Source: a virus
Strand: one strand, 5' to 3'
DNA: 33,270 bases
IMG/VR virus record: IMGVR_UViG_3300045146_000117
Location: 1-33,270 of that record
Below are positions 9,901-18,335 of this stretch, one piece after another. Positions within the stretch are counted from its first letter, which is position 1, and each line of letters starts with the position of its first letter. A program made the translations under genes and the position numbers. Below the pieces are notes generated by a model that was not told where the DNA came from, made no database searches, and saw nothing but the letters and a program-made list of their open reading frames with translations.

Positions 9901-10240
9901 CGGCAGTCAGCGTATGTATGTATGAATTACCAAACCGCTCATAGTCTATCATGTCCTTTAGAGTACCCATAGGATCTATCCAGCTATAACCACCAGAACC
10001 ATCTACTTTAAACAACTCCACGTTTTCATGATATGATACTACACCCGATAATCCTTTATCGGAAAGAGTCGGTGCAGTACTTGGTATCTCAGATGATTGT
10101 ATCCACACTTGCTTCGAGAGAACCCTCGGGAATGTAGTGTAATTCTCCTCGTAAGTCGGTGAGTTAAGGTTAGTCTGTGACTTACCTTTCAACACCTTAT
10201 ATAGTAAATCAGCCTGTCTCGCCGTCGATATATTAGCCAT
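6944..10240 (-). CDS. giant tail fibre / receptor-binding protein with Asp-box beta-propeller
   Basis: 1098 residues. Residues about 190-530 carry four Asp-box motifs (SIDSGKNF 238-245, SINGGLTW 293-300, SSDDGGTW 339-346, SKDMGLTW 478-485), typical of BNR/sialidase-type propellers that bind or cleave glycans. A GSGSG linker (about 678-693) leads to a virion-type module with WVDTIANLQAL, then a short run of HTHAYSP repeats (about 765-796) as found in trimeric phage fibres, and a beta-rich C-terminus (about 830-1098). No sialidase catalytic triad is obvious, so binding rather than cleavage is likely. The part between about 7200 and 9700 is visibly more AT-rich than the gene ends, suggesting module exchange. 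Confidence 0.85.
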   Translation of the reverse strand: MANISTARQADLLYKVLKGKSQTNLNSPTYEENYTTFPRVLSKQVWIQSSEIPSTAPTLSDKGLSGVVSYHENVELFKVDGSGGYSWIDPMGTLKDMIDYERFGNSYIHTLTADGSPITPSIGNNVVDGDAGIVTFDRLPGVTVYNTLTITFYKYIGRKGNVLDLFGADGKYKVNGQVESLFNSGLDSGIISDIGVKWSPSVFNTNSGFCSFSKACYLGNGVVVVSTYNGTNVSIFRSIDSGKNFNYICKLYESDLTGEYNLLGRAMVCTTNSVLLCGTYQFSNDTNGKIFRSINGGLTWGEVTLPPFTDCSFILDIGGGVVVAAIRRETTSTSTILYSSDDGGTWSNQGIDMFGVGVVAYMAYAGGSSLLVCVGNKLLSVDIELLSGGTLSSTELYNFGVGVSSVNYCGGGICVVGLTNGSVYRSSGGDYTKFNLIATSSGIFSTSGVYIYSLKYAGNGIIIACGGGVTPNTHVSISKDMGLTWRNVYTRSDDYCLDSLYVDGDILVFGGNKPDILITPAPYIARSSVKRVERSYRYDDIIEVDLAATTALPACAYSSNYKKITANANGELTLDGISVSNSHKLLINGQTDKKQNGVYVVLSPGSPSSKFVLLRADEFVDALDFSKRDVMNHGKRFIVMVGNGTANANTAWFIKNVGGVVPTIDDVTSGDIEFVQVGSGSGSGSGSGGSGSGVYWVDTIANLQALTTHNNGDTSFVYDYNTGQVASYAYDSSSAVADDSSSTKTTIKPTDVTGDGRWLRKEIFSSSDHTHAYSPIDHTHAYSPIGHIHTYLPSDHSYSLSDILANGTAASNKITALDPGTNATDAVNKNQMETYADRYKSNGTTGEIQYASGTNNGFSSSSSLKYTSSRLGVVSSGTADPKSTLDVNGSVGMGVSVKSDNANLDLSSDNSHHTIIFNNATSDITVTLPTASGVARREYRFFNTGSKYVTISGLSNYVLCPGHTIDVISDGTSWYKTSTTNISDSITTVTLTTGSPPLDLNYYTTKVSIDSTYVATSITPSYSGTVPDYGERVMIITNNNAANKTISLPSNRYSPTKNYYYTVESIILQPGYTAELHYAFFSDSIRIVMQEFFYNKTA
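7848..7945 (-). repeat. tandem HTHAYSP-coding repeats in fibre gene
   Basis: Three to four imperfect copies of a 27-30 nt unit encode DHTHAYSPI / DHTHAYSPI / GHIHTYLPS / DHSYSLSDI. His-x-His turns of this kind are common in trimeric phage fibres, where they can bind metal ions along the axis. Two copies (about 7893-7919 and 7920-7946) are nearly identical at the DNA level, so unit number may vary. Confidence 0.75.
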
Positions 10241-10260
10241 TCAAAATAAAATATTTTTTA

Positions 10261-11826
10261 TTAATCATTAAACCTATCTATGGTTATAGTTTGACTGAAA
10301 GTTTTGGGACTATTGTACGGTAAAGATATATAAACATATAACGTGCCTGTCCTAAGTAGTGTACCAAGAGTACAGCATTTACTAATAGCAGTGCTATTAC
10401 CAGATACCATACATGCGGCACCATTCGATACTGGATTACCCGACGAAAAAGCGGCATTGGCATCGAGCCACCCCGTAACACCATCAATCTTAATGTAAAT
10501 TGATACATAGGATGTCACAGCGGAACCATTAGCCGTCCAAGCACCGGTACCAGTATTTCCACCACTTAATGTTATGTAGAATCCCTTGCAAGCTACAGTA
10601 GATGGATATTTATACATGATACCACGCGTTCCAGTACACGTGGAATAATTTGGGCTACCACCATATGACGAGTAATCAACATGTGGATACAAATATTCAC
10701 CACCACATAGCTGCAATTCATTAACATAATTACCCGTAAGCAAACTCTCAATGTTGTCATAAACACCACCGTAACCCGAAGGATAACCATCAGTAGTTAT
10801 AGAACCAACAGTCACCCTATTCGGACCAGTAGATACCCCATCCACCCTTACATTCGGAACGGTTTGAACACTGGATGGAGTCGATACACCTTTTGAATTA
10901 TACGTCTGTATCGAGTACTTCATACTTTCAAAATACTTGGATGCACCAACTGCTAACCCAACATCAGTGAATGTCAAAGAAGCACCATTTGTAGGAACAG
11001 TTGATGGGTTTTGTGATGGATTAGTCGTAGACCAATTAAGTAATGACGATATAATACCTACTTGTGTAGCGTTATAATGTGTTCTAACAGCGTTAGAAAC
11101 AGTATAAGTAACCTGTATTACCTGACCACTGACTAAAGTTTTAACACCAGATATATAAGATGTCATCTCTGGTGGTGTAGCGGAAATATCAGAGATGGAA
11201 GTAGCTTGTGGATCATCAACCCAATATTCCAACGCCTGTGTTTCACCAGTACCCGAATGTACCATTTTTGCATTATATCCACCAACAGCTTGTTCTTGCC
11301 CCACTGTCGGTGTTATATTAGCCAGCAACTGCTTGTATATACCAGCACCCGGAAGACCTAAATACGGGTCGCTATCTTCGGTTATATTCAACCAGCCATT
11401 AGAACTAACATCACTATAAGTTGATAAATCCTTAGTTCCTTTATTCACATACGAATATGATCCACCAAAATTCTTAACAAAACACGTAAGAGTACCGGAA
11501 TCACCATCCATAAATTTATGGAACGTTTGTAATTTTGGCGTTGTATAATCGGTACATAAATCAAGAGTAATAGCACCCATTGACGCGCGTCTGGCGTTAT
11601 ATGAAACAGATGGACTAGCAATAACCAAATAAGTTTGGCTCAAATCAACAGGTGGTTTTGGTGCTATCTTGAACATCATGTCCCATATAGGCTGCAAAGA
11701 TTTTGGCGATGTCGCTTTATTATCAACAGTAGACTTATCCTTTACATCAGCCTCAACAGCATATGATATGGCAGAACCTTTCTGCCTCTGACCTTGATCC
11801 GTTATCTTCAACCCACCAGTTGCCAT
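10261..11826 (-). CDS. large tail fibre / adhesin protein
   Basis: 521 residues, starting MATGGLKITDQGQRQKGSAI, with a short helical N-terminus and then almost entirely Ser/Thr/Gly/Tyr-rich beta sequence. No membrane segment or catalytic motif is seen. Placement between two other fibre genes and the beta-rich composition support a fibre or adhesin subunit. Its N-terminal region (...VDNKATSPKSLQPIWDMMFK) resembles the baseplate-attachment segments of modular phage fibres. Third codon positions are more AT-rich than in the baseplate genes. It has its own ATAAATA motif and lies behind a terminator. Confidence 0.7.
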   Translation of the reverse strand: MATGGLKITDQGQRQKGSAISYAVEADVKDKSTVDNKATSPKSLQPIWDMMFKIAPKPPVDLSQTYLVIASPSVSYNARRASMGAITLDLCTDYTTPKLQTFHKFMDGDSGTLTCFVKNFGGSYSYVNKGTKDLSTYSDVSSNGWLNITEDSDPYLGLPGAGIYKQLLANITPTVGQEQAVGGYNAKMVHSGTGETQALEYWVDDPQATSISDISATPPEMTSYISGVKTLVSGQVIQVTYTVSNAVRTHYNATQVGIISSLLNWSTTNPSQNPSTVPTNGASLTFTDVGLAVGASKYFESMKYSIQTYNSKGVSTPSSVQTVPNVRVDGVSTGPNRVTVGSITTDGYPSGYGGVYDNIESLLTGNYVNELQLCGGEYLYPHVDYSSYGGSPNYSTCTGTRGIMYKYPSTVACKGFYITLSGGNTGTGAWTANGSAVTSYVSIYIKIDGVTGWLDANAAFSSGNPVSNGAACMVSGNSTAISKCCTLGTLLRTGTLYVYISLPYNSPKTFSQTITIDRFND

Positions 11827-11862
11827 ATACGATTTTATTTTAACCCACGTATGGTTCTACTT

Positions 11863-11872
11863 GTATTTATTC
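11863..11872 (-). promoter_or_regulatory. T4-late-like promoter motif (GAATAAATAC)
   Basis: The minus strand reads TTTGAATAAATACAAG about 37 nt before the ATG at 11826 and directly behind the terminator at 11897-11926. It matches the AATAAATA core seen at the other three candidate late promoters. Confidence 0.4.
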
Positions 11873-11896
11873 AAACATAATACACAGATAATAAAA

Positions 11897-11926
11897 ACCC
11901 GGTCGTGTTGAAATACACGCCCGGGT
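11897..11926 (-). terminator. intrinsic terminator after 759-residue fibre gene
   Basis: A 12-bp stem with one mismatch (ACCCGGGCGTGT / ACACGACCGGGT on the minus strand, 6-nt loop) is followed on the minus strand by TTTTTATTAT. GC-rich stem, U-tract and location 25 nt after the stop at 11952 make this a good intrinsic terminator. Confidence 0.8.
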
Positions 11927-11951
11927 CAAAACACAACCTCGATAACTAAAT

Positions 11952-14231
11952 TTATTCTAAAAGGAGTTCTATGCTGTCCATCAACTCGACGTTCATCTTG
12001 AACGCCCTGTCGACACCAGTACCCGTTATATTTATGACATACCCAAGGTTCTGTATCATCGGCTTCTTGCCAGCTATTATAGTCACGACACCATTTATAT
12101 CAGTTTGAGTATAATCATCAAGATCAATAGGCACGTAAGAGACCTTACCTTCAACACCGAGGAACACAGAGTGCCCAAGGTTTAAATCGGTATCATCAGC
12201 ATCAATATCCGCATCAACATCGAAATCGACATCGGTGAGAACTATCTTGTCGTTGGTACCAGAATAATATACCTTCGAGTTGCTACCGTCAGATGAATCA
12301 AGCAGCACGTACCCGTGCGCCACATGCCCCAGGGACGCGTCAGCCCTCCTGACATTTACCTCGCCATTATTAGTGTATATATTCACGAAATCACCAGCCT
12401 CCAGACCGTTAGTATCACCAACAACGAATATACCGAAAGGTAATATGTTCTGGTCTATTTGCTGTGTCGCCTCATTCGTTGGTGTCAGGTACTCAAACGA
12501 TACCTTGTGTTGCGTTTTTAACAAGTTAAACCCGGTCTTGGATGTGTTCCAGAACAGCTTATCACCGAGGATAACATCGTTGAAGAACTTTGATGTCACG
12601 CCGTTATCGCCGCTGAAATAACACGGTAGATTCTTATCACCGTTACCGACAGGTATGTACGCGCCGTTCACGAACACCATTATCGCGCTACCCTTCCTGG
12701 GTGTATCGGATAAGCTTAACCCGGTATTACCGTTATCACCAGTAACATTGAACTTAGGGGTCATGTACTTGTCATTCACGGCAAGCAGCATGTAATTGGA
12801 CAACGTGGTTGATAGCAGCTCACCGTTATAGTAATACAACTCTATGTACCTAGGGACAGTAGCCGTCGACGAATCAACCTGGTACAATATACCCGCGTTG
12901 TACTGGAACAACCACCCGTTCGTCGCACTAGCAGCTATCCCAACACCCGCTGCATCGTACACCTTCACCTTGTACCCAGAACCGAACGCGGGGGATATGC
13001 AGTTGAATATATTACCACCGGCAACGACGGAGTTCTGCAATACTATATCTATAGCCGAGTAATCAGGTAGCGGTGTTGTCCATTTAGCTTGGAAAGCGTG
13101 GTGTTTAACCTCCACGCTATTCTCTACATAACCAGTGCCAGCGATAGGAACGAGGTCAGCCTTTATCTTTATAGCGAGTTGCTTGCGACCGCTCGGCGTG
13201 GTCGATATGGTGGCATTGGTCGGTATATCATCGACGAACACCGAGCCAGCCGACACGTTCAACTTCACTGATGTGGTCTCGTCATAATAAGCCCTACCCT
13301 TCTTAGTGTGGGCAACACCCATGATGTGCTTCAACGGCAAGATACCACCATCGTAAATCTGCTTCAGCGTTATGTTGAACCTGTCCACGGCAGTACCCAC
13401 GGTGGTAGCCGTGGTGAAATCAGTGTACAACCCGTTTGTGTACGGTATCGTGTCAGAATTCTCATCAGGACCAAGCGATACGGATTTAGACTCCTTTACC
13501 CACGTCGTAGTAGAACCGCTGACGTTAGCCATGTATATAGCACCACCTTCACCCTTAACGACGACGTGGCTACCGTCATCCGCGTCGAAGTACGACCAAC
13601 CATTGTCGATATATTGCACCAGCCTGTCAGAGTACTGGCGCATTGGATTATTAGCATCGGTTATGTGGGCAACAAGATATATATCGCCATCTACCGGGCT
13701 GTTAGGCAACGCTGTTATCCTAGACTCAACGACACCAGACCAAGCAGGCGCCAACGTTGGCGAACTAGTCGGGCCACCCGGGGAATAACCGGAATCACGC
13801 GTCAGGGATACCCAGCCGACATCGGGGACACAACCCCAGAAATCAAGACCCGAATTTGAATTGACCCTGCCGAAAGCAATCTCACCAGCCTTGGCTCTAA
13901 GGGGTAAAGCCTTCTCCATCAACCGCAGCAACGATGTATCGACGGAATCATCCGCTGTTATCTTCTTGGAGTACACGTACCCGTTGGCACTTACCTCGAA
14001 CATCTTGGAACCGTTGTTAACTATGCTAATCAACGACGATACGGATAAAGTACCCGTCGATAGCGAACCCGCCGACAAAGAGTTGCTCGCCTCAGAGTAA
14101 TTCAAGTCGGTAAGGAACTTGTACAAAGATTCCGATAACCTCTTGAAGTTATCGTTCGAAACGCTCGTTATCGACTGGATGGAGTTGCTGTTTATGTACT
14201 TGACACCCCTTATGCTATCTACGATACCCAT
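11952..14231 (-). CDS. large structural protein, fibre-like
   Basis: 759 residues. The N-terminus (MGIVDSIRGVKYINSNSIQS) is helical and probably the virion attachment part. Residues about 165-235 contain a module (RITALPNSPVDGDIYLV ... WSYFDADDGSHV) like those seen in phage fibres around DGD(I/R)YLV. The rest is beta-rich with low-complexity Ser/Thr/Asp. An acidic stretch near the C-terminus (VDFDVDADIDADDTDLN) could bind metal. It ends in a helical MNVELMDSIELLLE. No enzyme motif is recognised. It is flanked by a late-promoter-like motif upstream and a terminator downstream, so it is a monocistronic unit. Confidence 0.7.
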   Translation of the reverse strand: MGIVDSIRGVKYINSNSIQSITSVSNDNFKRLSESLYKFLTDLNYSEASNSLSAGSLSTGTLSVSSLISIVNNGSKMFEVSANGYVYSKKITADDSVDTSLLRLMEKALPLRAKAGEIAFGRVNSNSGLDFWGCVPDVGWVSLTRDSGYSPGGPTSSPTLAPAWSGVVESRITALPNSPVDGDIYLVAHITDANNPMRQYSDRLVQYIDNGWSYFDADDGSHVVVKGEGGAIYMANVSGSTTTWVKESKSVSLGPDENSDTIPYTNGLYTDFTTATTVGTAVDRFNITLKQIYDGGILPLKHIMGVAHTKKGRAYYDETTSVKLNVSAGSVFVDDIPTNATISTTPSGRKQLAIKIKADLVPIAGTGYVENSVEVKHHAFQAKWTTPLPDYSAIDIVLQNSVVAGGNIFNCISPAFGSGYKVKVYDAAGVGIAASATNGWLFQYNAGILYQVDSSTATVPRYIELYYYNGELLSTTLSNYMLLAVNDKYMTPKFNVTGDNGNTGLSLSDTPRKGSAIMVFVNGAYIPVGNGDKNLPCYFSGDNGVTSKFFNDVILGDKLFWNTSKTGFNLLKTQHKVSFEYLTPTNEATQQIDQNILPFGIFVVGDTNGLEAGDFVNIYTNNGEVNVRRADASLGHVAHGYVLLDSSDGSNSKVYYSGTNDKIVLTDVDFDVDADIDADDTDLNLGHSVFLGVEGKVSYVPIDLDDYTQTDINGVVTIIAGKKPMIQNLGYVINITGTGVDRAFKMNVELMDSIELLLE

Positions 14232-14250
14232 CTAAAAAACATCAATTTAT

Positions 14251-14260
14251 GTTATTTATA
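14251..14260 (-). promoter_or_regulatory. T4-late-like promoter motif (TATAAATAAC)
   Basis: The best copy of the motif: the minus strand reads CTGTATAAATAACATAAATTG, with the core 20 nt before the ATG at 14231, inside the short gap after the ligase-like gene. It contains the exact T4 late core TATAAATA. Confidence 0.5.
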
Positions 14261-14276
14261 CAGAATTAATATACCA

Positions 14277-15686
14277 TCACTTGTACTTTACGTAAACACC
14301 CCACCCGTCACCACGAATGACGGACGGCCTCTTATCAATAACCCTTGTTTCCCACCCATCGTCTATCTCGTGTGGGTCAGTTTTATTACCCACCATCAAC
14401 TTGACGATCGACTCGTTATCCAGCATATCCATCGAATCGGGTAAAACCCTCTTGTCAAGAGGCTTCTTGTGCCTATCCCTGAGAAGGTAGTTCCTGTTGC
14501 CCGATATGACTTCGACCACGTCGACCTCGTCTATGTTATCGTACAACAACTGCGTCGCCGTGTAATCGTAACCGCAGTTCTCCACGAACAACAGCTGCTG
14601 CCTGGTGCATATAGGCAGCATCAACGCCTCATCAACGACCGACTGCATGTTTTTTATATCACCTATATCCTTCATCTTCAACACGGACATCCTCGTTGGT
14701 CTATACTCCTGGTACGCCGACTTCAACATCTCGAACCTCTCGCTGTACAACCTGGATGAAAACCCAGCGTTGTACTCGTCCAAGGTAATCATATCGAAAG
14801 CCACGAGGTGGTAATGCTTGTGGTTGTTGTCTATAACCATCCGTATGTTCCTGTAGTACATGTATACTTCGGACCAGTGCACCGGGTCATCAACCCCGCT
14901 CTCTTTGTTCGTGCAATCAACATCCAGCACGGTCAGGACGCACTGCAAGACAACGTTCCTTACGCGTAAATCTGTTATCCACCTCGTTATCATCGGCAAG
15001 TACACGAATTCCCTACCCTTCTTGTTCATTATGTGCACCTCGTTCATATTATCGTACACGACGTACACTATCTCGCCGGCGGGGCACGGCGCGGCATACC
15101 AGGAACCGCTGCTACCGACATTGTACACGTGGGAAACATGCACCTGGTGCCTGAACTTCATCATAGGTATGATACTTTCACCGAAGACGGAGCGTATCTG
15201 GTCGGAATCAAGCCCGATGCGCATAGTCTTGTCGATTATACCTATCAACACGCTCAAGAACCTGGGACGCCTTATGAGGAAGTTGCCGCCTATATTGAGC
15301 AACTTCAATATGGAGCTATCGCTAGTCCTGCAATACTCCATGTACTCGTACACGTCACCTATTATAACGTTGTGCGTCTGGAACTTGAATATGAACGGGT
15401 TCCGTATTATGGCGCACCCGCTACTATGCGAGAACTTATGCGGGTCGAACACGAACGATATAGCCTTCTCCACCTCGCGCATTCCGATGTATTTACTCAA
15501 CATCTCCAACCTACCTTCTGTGCTGTTGCACCTGTTCATATCCCTGAAGAAACAAGCCAGTATCTCCAGTTCAACATCATCCTTATACATCGGCATAAGC
15601 CCCCTGAAACCACGAGGTGGTCTTAGAGACCTATCCCTTTTCTGTATACCCTCGAACGGTTTTATATCCCTGTAATCTAAAATCAC
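14277..15686 (-). CDS. DNA-ligase-fold protein lacking catalytic residues
   Basis: 469 residues whose order of signatures follows ATP-dependent DNA ligases of the T4 type. The helical N-domain has FFRDMNRCNSTEGRLEMLSKY (46-66), VFDPHKF (79-85) and RIGLDSDQIRSVFGESIIP (156-174), the last like the GvxxxxxnKvfpgLIP segment of ligases. The adenylation site WxAExKxDGxR aligns with WYAAPCPAGEI (196-206), so the nucleophilic Lys is Cys201 and the Asp is Ala203. The LDGELxxLD position aligns with LQCVLTVLD (247-255), so the catalytic Glu is lost. FDMITLDEY (297-305) matches the downstream FD motif. I infer an inactive homologue reused as a binding or structural protein. The alignments are by eye. It follows the primase gene by 26 nt. 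Confidence 0.6.
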   Translation of the reverse strand: MILDYRDIKPFEGIQKRDRSLRPPRGFRGLMPMYKDDVELEILACFFRDMNRCNSTEGRLEMLSKYIGMREVEKAISFVFDPHKFSHSSGCAIIRNPFIFKFQTHNVIIGDVYEYMEYCRTSDSSILKLLNIGGNFLIRRPRFLSVLIGIIDKTMRIGLDSDQIRSVFGESIIPMMKFRHQVHVSHVYNVGSSGSWYAAPCPAGEIVYVVYDNMNEVHIMNKKGREFVYLPMITRWITDLRVRNVVLQCVLTVLDVDCTNKESGVDDPVHWSEVYMYYRNIRMVIDNNHKHYHLVAFDMITLDEYNAGFSSRLYSERFEMLKSAYQEYRPTRMSVLKMKDIGDIKNMQSVVDEALMLPICTRQQLLFVENCGYDYTATQLLYDNIDEVDVVEVISGNRNYLLRDRHKKPLDKRVLPDSMDMLDNESIVKLMVGNKTDPHEIDDGWETRVIDKRPSVIRGDGWGVYVKYK

Positions 15687-15712
15687 GCCGCAATATATTT
15701 TTTAACATCAAA

Positions 15713-16858
15713 TCACAGGAAGAACACGTCGTACTCGTTATCCGACACGTACTTGAAAAGGAAGTCGTTGAACGAGTCATACGTTAGCGCGCCACCGGAC
15801 CTAGCGTGCATGAAAACGAACAGCTCGTTGACATCGTGAACCTTGTTCAAATCGACGATATCGCCGACACTCTTGCAGTACGTCTTCTTCACGACATCGA
15901 TAAGCAGAGTCCACATCAAGAACCCGCTCTTGCCTATCGTCTTCATCGTGCCGTTATAACCACCATCGTCCTTGTCGAAAAGCGTGTTGTGTTTGACACC
16001 CTTCATCTGCTTCTGGACTATCGACAACTTGGACACGCCCTGCAACGCGTAGCAATTCCTGACGAACAACGAGTCGAACTGACCCTCGGTAACATTTACA
16101 TCGACCGACATATCGACGTTGAGGATATTGAAGTAAGAACTCATGTTGTCTAAAAAGGCAACATCATCACTAGATAAAGCCGAGCCGTCGTATATCTTCA
16201 GTAGCTCGGAGAACGGCTTTATGTAGTACTGCTTCTTGCTTATATCCCTCGTCGCGTACGACAACACCTTCCCACTCAAATCATCCACGTTCATTATGAA
16301 TATAGACGTGTCCAAAGCATCCGAATACACCCTCTTGTTTATACCGGGTATGGAGTAAGCACACCTGCGGTCAAGGTAAGCACGCACCTTCGATGCTTGA
16401 GGTATGGACATTATATCAACCAAGCCTAGAACCCACGCGACGTGTTCCACCGACGGCATCATGCTCAAGTAACCCATGTCGTCGAAGTAATCGTACATCG
16501 TGTTATCCTTCGTGATAACAAGCGACGAGTACCGCGACGGCGACGATAGCTCATCCCTCTGTATCTCCGACAAGTCTATATCGGTTATATCTATGTCGTA
16601 CTCGGTCGCGAAATCGAATATGAACTTCTCAAGCGGTATCGACTTGAAGCAACCGTCGTTGAAGCACTTGTACCACTTCTTGGATACGTACAAGTTACCG
16701 CGTGGCATCTTGTTCACGGTGTACGTGTCACCGCAATACGGGCAGTGGAACCTTAACCCCCTAGAAGTCGTCTCAACCACGTGCTTGAACGATTCACCGC
16801 TGAACCTATTCACGACAACCTCCCTTACGAAACCATCCAAATAAGACACATCACCCAT
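15713..16858 (-). CDS. DNA primase (zinc finger plus TOPRIM-like)
   Basis: 381 residues. The N-terminal zinc-binding motif has Cys39-x2-Cys42 and Cys65-x4-Cys70 around RGNLYVSKKWYKC, as in CHC2-type phage primases. A TOPRIM-like core follows: TEGQFDSLF (257-265) with the invariant Glu258, ALQGVSK (271-277), and LFDKDDGG (293-300) for the DxD motif. Such proteins make RNA primers for lagging-strand synthesis; fusion of finger and TOPRIM resembles DnaG or T7 gp4 N-termini. No helicase domain is present. It sits in the same unit as the ligase-like gene, the only other replication-type homologue here. Confidence 0.75.
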   Translation of the reverse strand: MGDVSYLDGFVREVVVNRFSGESFKHVVETTSRGLRFHCPYCGDTYTVNKMPRGNLYVSKKWYKCFNDGCFKSIPLEKFIFDFATEYDIDITDIDLSEIQRDELSSPSRYSSLVITKDNTMYDYFDDMGYLSMMPSVEHVAWVLGLVDIMSIPQASKVRAYLDRRCAYSIPGINKRVYSDALDTSIFIMNVDDLSGKVLSYATRDISKKQYYIKPFSELLKIYDGSALSSDDVAFLDNMSSYFNILNVDMSVDVNVTEGQFDSLFVRNCYALQGVSKLSIVQKQMKGVKHNTLFDKDDGGYNGTMKTIGKSGFLMWTLLIDVVKKTYCKSVGDIVDLNKVHDVNELFVFMHARSGGALTYDSFNDFLFKYVSDNEYDVFFL

Positions 16859-16887
16859 AGTGGATAAAATTAATCAGCACGGCAAAA

Positions 16888-17427
16888 TCAAGCGTCACCT
16901 TCCTTGAACAACGCCGACATCATGTCGAACAAGACGCTGTACAACGCATCCTCGCTGGTACACGCAGCACGGATTATGTTGACGTGCGATGATATAACAC
17001 TCGCCACAACACACGCCTGGTCGGCCGTTATGGTCATCTTGCCCAAGTTCTCGGAAATAACATAATCAATGTCTATACCAAGGTACGACTTGAGTTTATC
17101 TTTCGTGTACATAGAGAAGTTACTAACCGTCTTCCTCTCGACAGTGTTGTACGCGACCGTGAACACGTTGTACGATACATCAACACTGGAGTTACTACCT
17201 ATCATGTAATTAGGGATAACATACGTCTTCACGACATTTGAACCGCTACCACCAGACCTGAACTCAATAACACCGTTGTGTATATCGAACAACTCGATGC
17301 CACCGCTAGTCCCGGATTCACTGGTTTGTGATTTTACTTCATCCTGTACCGAACTGGCATCAACGTTAACGCTACCAGCACCACCGAGAGAATCGAGAAT
17401 CTCGAGAACCCTATCCTTATGCTTCAT
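16888..17427 (-). CDS. hypothetical phage protein
   Basis: 179 residues. A low-complexity Ser/Gly/Val N-terminus (10-65) precedes a mixed alpha/beta region with DIHNGVIEFRSGG and a helical C-terminus (TADQACVVASVISSHVNIIRA). No signal peptide, membrane segment or known motif is seen. It overlaps the upstream repeat-protein gene by 11 nt and is followed by the primase, so it is probably translated in the same operon. Function unknown. Confidence 0.65.
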   Translation of the reverse strand: MKHKDRVLEILDSLGGAGSVNVDASSVQDEVKSQTSESGTSGGIELFDIHNGVIEFRSGGSGSNVVKTYVIPNYMIGSNSSVDVSYNVFTVAYNTVERKTVSNFSMYTKDKLKSYLGIDIDYVISENLGKMTITADQACVVASVISSHVNIIRAACTSEDALYSVLFDMMSALFKEGDA

Positions 17428-18316
17428 CCTTCGTGAAATTTAAATTAACAAGCTTAGACACAACATCAATCAACTTAGCATTCTGCTCTATAAGCAGGTC
17501 TATCCTGGTATCAACAATACCACTATCCGTAACTTTTACACATGGTGTCGTGTTCTTCACGTGTGTGTTATTCGCGGGTGTGTTATTCGCAGGTGTGTTA
17601 TTCGCAGGTGTGTTATTCGCAGGTATACTCTGCTTAACAACAGGCTTACACACCTGCTGCACGGTAGTATCACCTTTAACAACATTGCTCGTACAAGAGA
17701 ACAAATCATCGAAGCTGACCCAAGTACCATCAGAAGTATACGTCGATTCAACATCCCTCGGTATGGTACCATCACCACAACACACGATGTAGTAGTTAAG
17801 GGCATCTATATCTGATATACTCTTACTAGCACAAATACCCTTCAGCTCAGTGTATGACATGTATGGCGTGGAAATAACATCAGGCTTGACACTTGCCGTT
17901 TTGACAACATTATTTACCTTTTCAGGCAAAACATATTTCTTATCGAGGAAATCATCCCACGACACCCAATCGGAAGCATATACATGGTTTGGGTTACACG
18001 GTATATTACAAGCACCACGCTTAATCAATTTAGCGCGAAACATACGGTAATCTACCTCGCTACAGACATTATTAGCCTTACACAAGGATTTACATTCAGG
18101 ATAAGTTAATAACACTTTCGACGGTGCATTCTTATCCAGGAAATCACCCCACGACACCCAATCAGAAGCATACGTCCTATTAGGAGTGTACGGCATACTA
18201 ACAACATCACCACGTTCGATTAACTTGCTACGGAGCGTGTAATAATCACGCCCACACCTAACGTTATTATCTTTACACAAGGATTTACATTCAGAATAAG
18301 TTAACAGTCTACTCAT
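17417..18316 (-). CDS. protein with three phage-integrase-type repeats (INT_rpt-like)
   Basis: 299 residues from ATG at 18316; the longer frame to 18418 would overlap the upstream gene. Three repeats are visible at about 5-62, 68-126 and 152-206, each with the pattern T-Y-x-E-C/L-K ... P-x-x-P-N-x-x-Y-x-S-D-W-V-S-W-x-D-F-L. This resembles the INT_rpt unit (IPxxPxxxYxxxGWxxWxDWLG) found beside integrase domains and in viral proteins of unknown role. No tyrosine recombinase catalytic residues are present. Then comes a TPANN tandem linker (231-250) and a C-terminal helix (RIDLLIEQNAKLIDVVSKL) that may oligomerise. The repeats may bind DNA, by analogy only. Confidence 0.7.
   Translation of the reverse strand: MSRLLTYSECKSLCKDNNVRCGRDYYTLRSKLIERGDVVSMPYTPNRTYASDWVSWGDFLDKNAPSKVLLTYPECKSLCKANNVCSEVDYRMFRAKLIKRGACNIPCNPNHVYASDWVSWDDFLDKKYVLPEKVNNVVKTASVKPDVISTPYMSYTELKGICASKSISDIDALNYYIVCCGDGTIPRDVESTYTSDGTWVSFDDLFSCTSNVVKGDTTVQQVCKPVVKQSIPANNTPANNTPANNTPANNTHVKNTTPCVKVTDSGIVDTRIDLLIEQNAKLIDVVSKLVNLNFTKDEA
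17563..17624 (-). repeat. 15-bp tandem repeat encoding TPANN
   Basis: Four near-identical 15-bp units (plus strand GTGTGTTATTCGCAG) encode (TPANN)4 in the linker of the INT_rpt-like protein. In-frame unit length means copy-number change would alter linker length without a frameshift. Confidence 0.9.
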
Positions 18317-18335
18317 ATACATTACTTTAATCACA

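Noticed and set aside
13308-13859. 183-codon plus-strand open frame
   Set aside because: Antisense to the 759-residue fibre gene, Arg-rich with no start context; a shadow frame.
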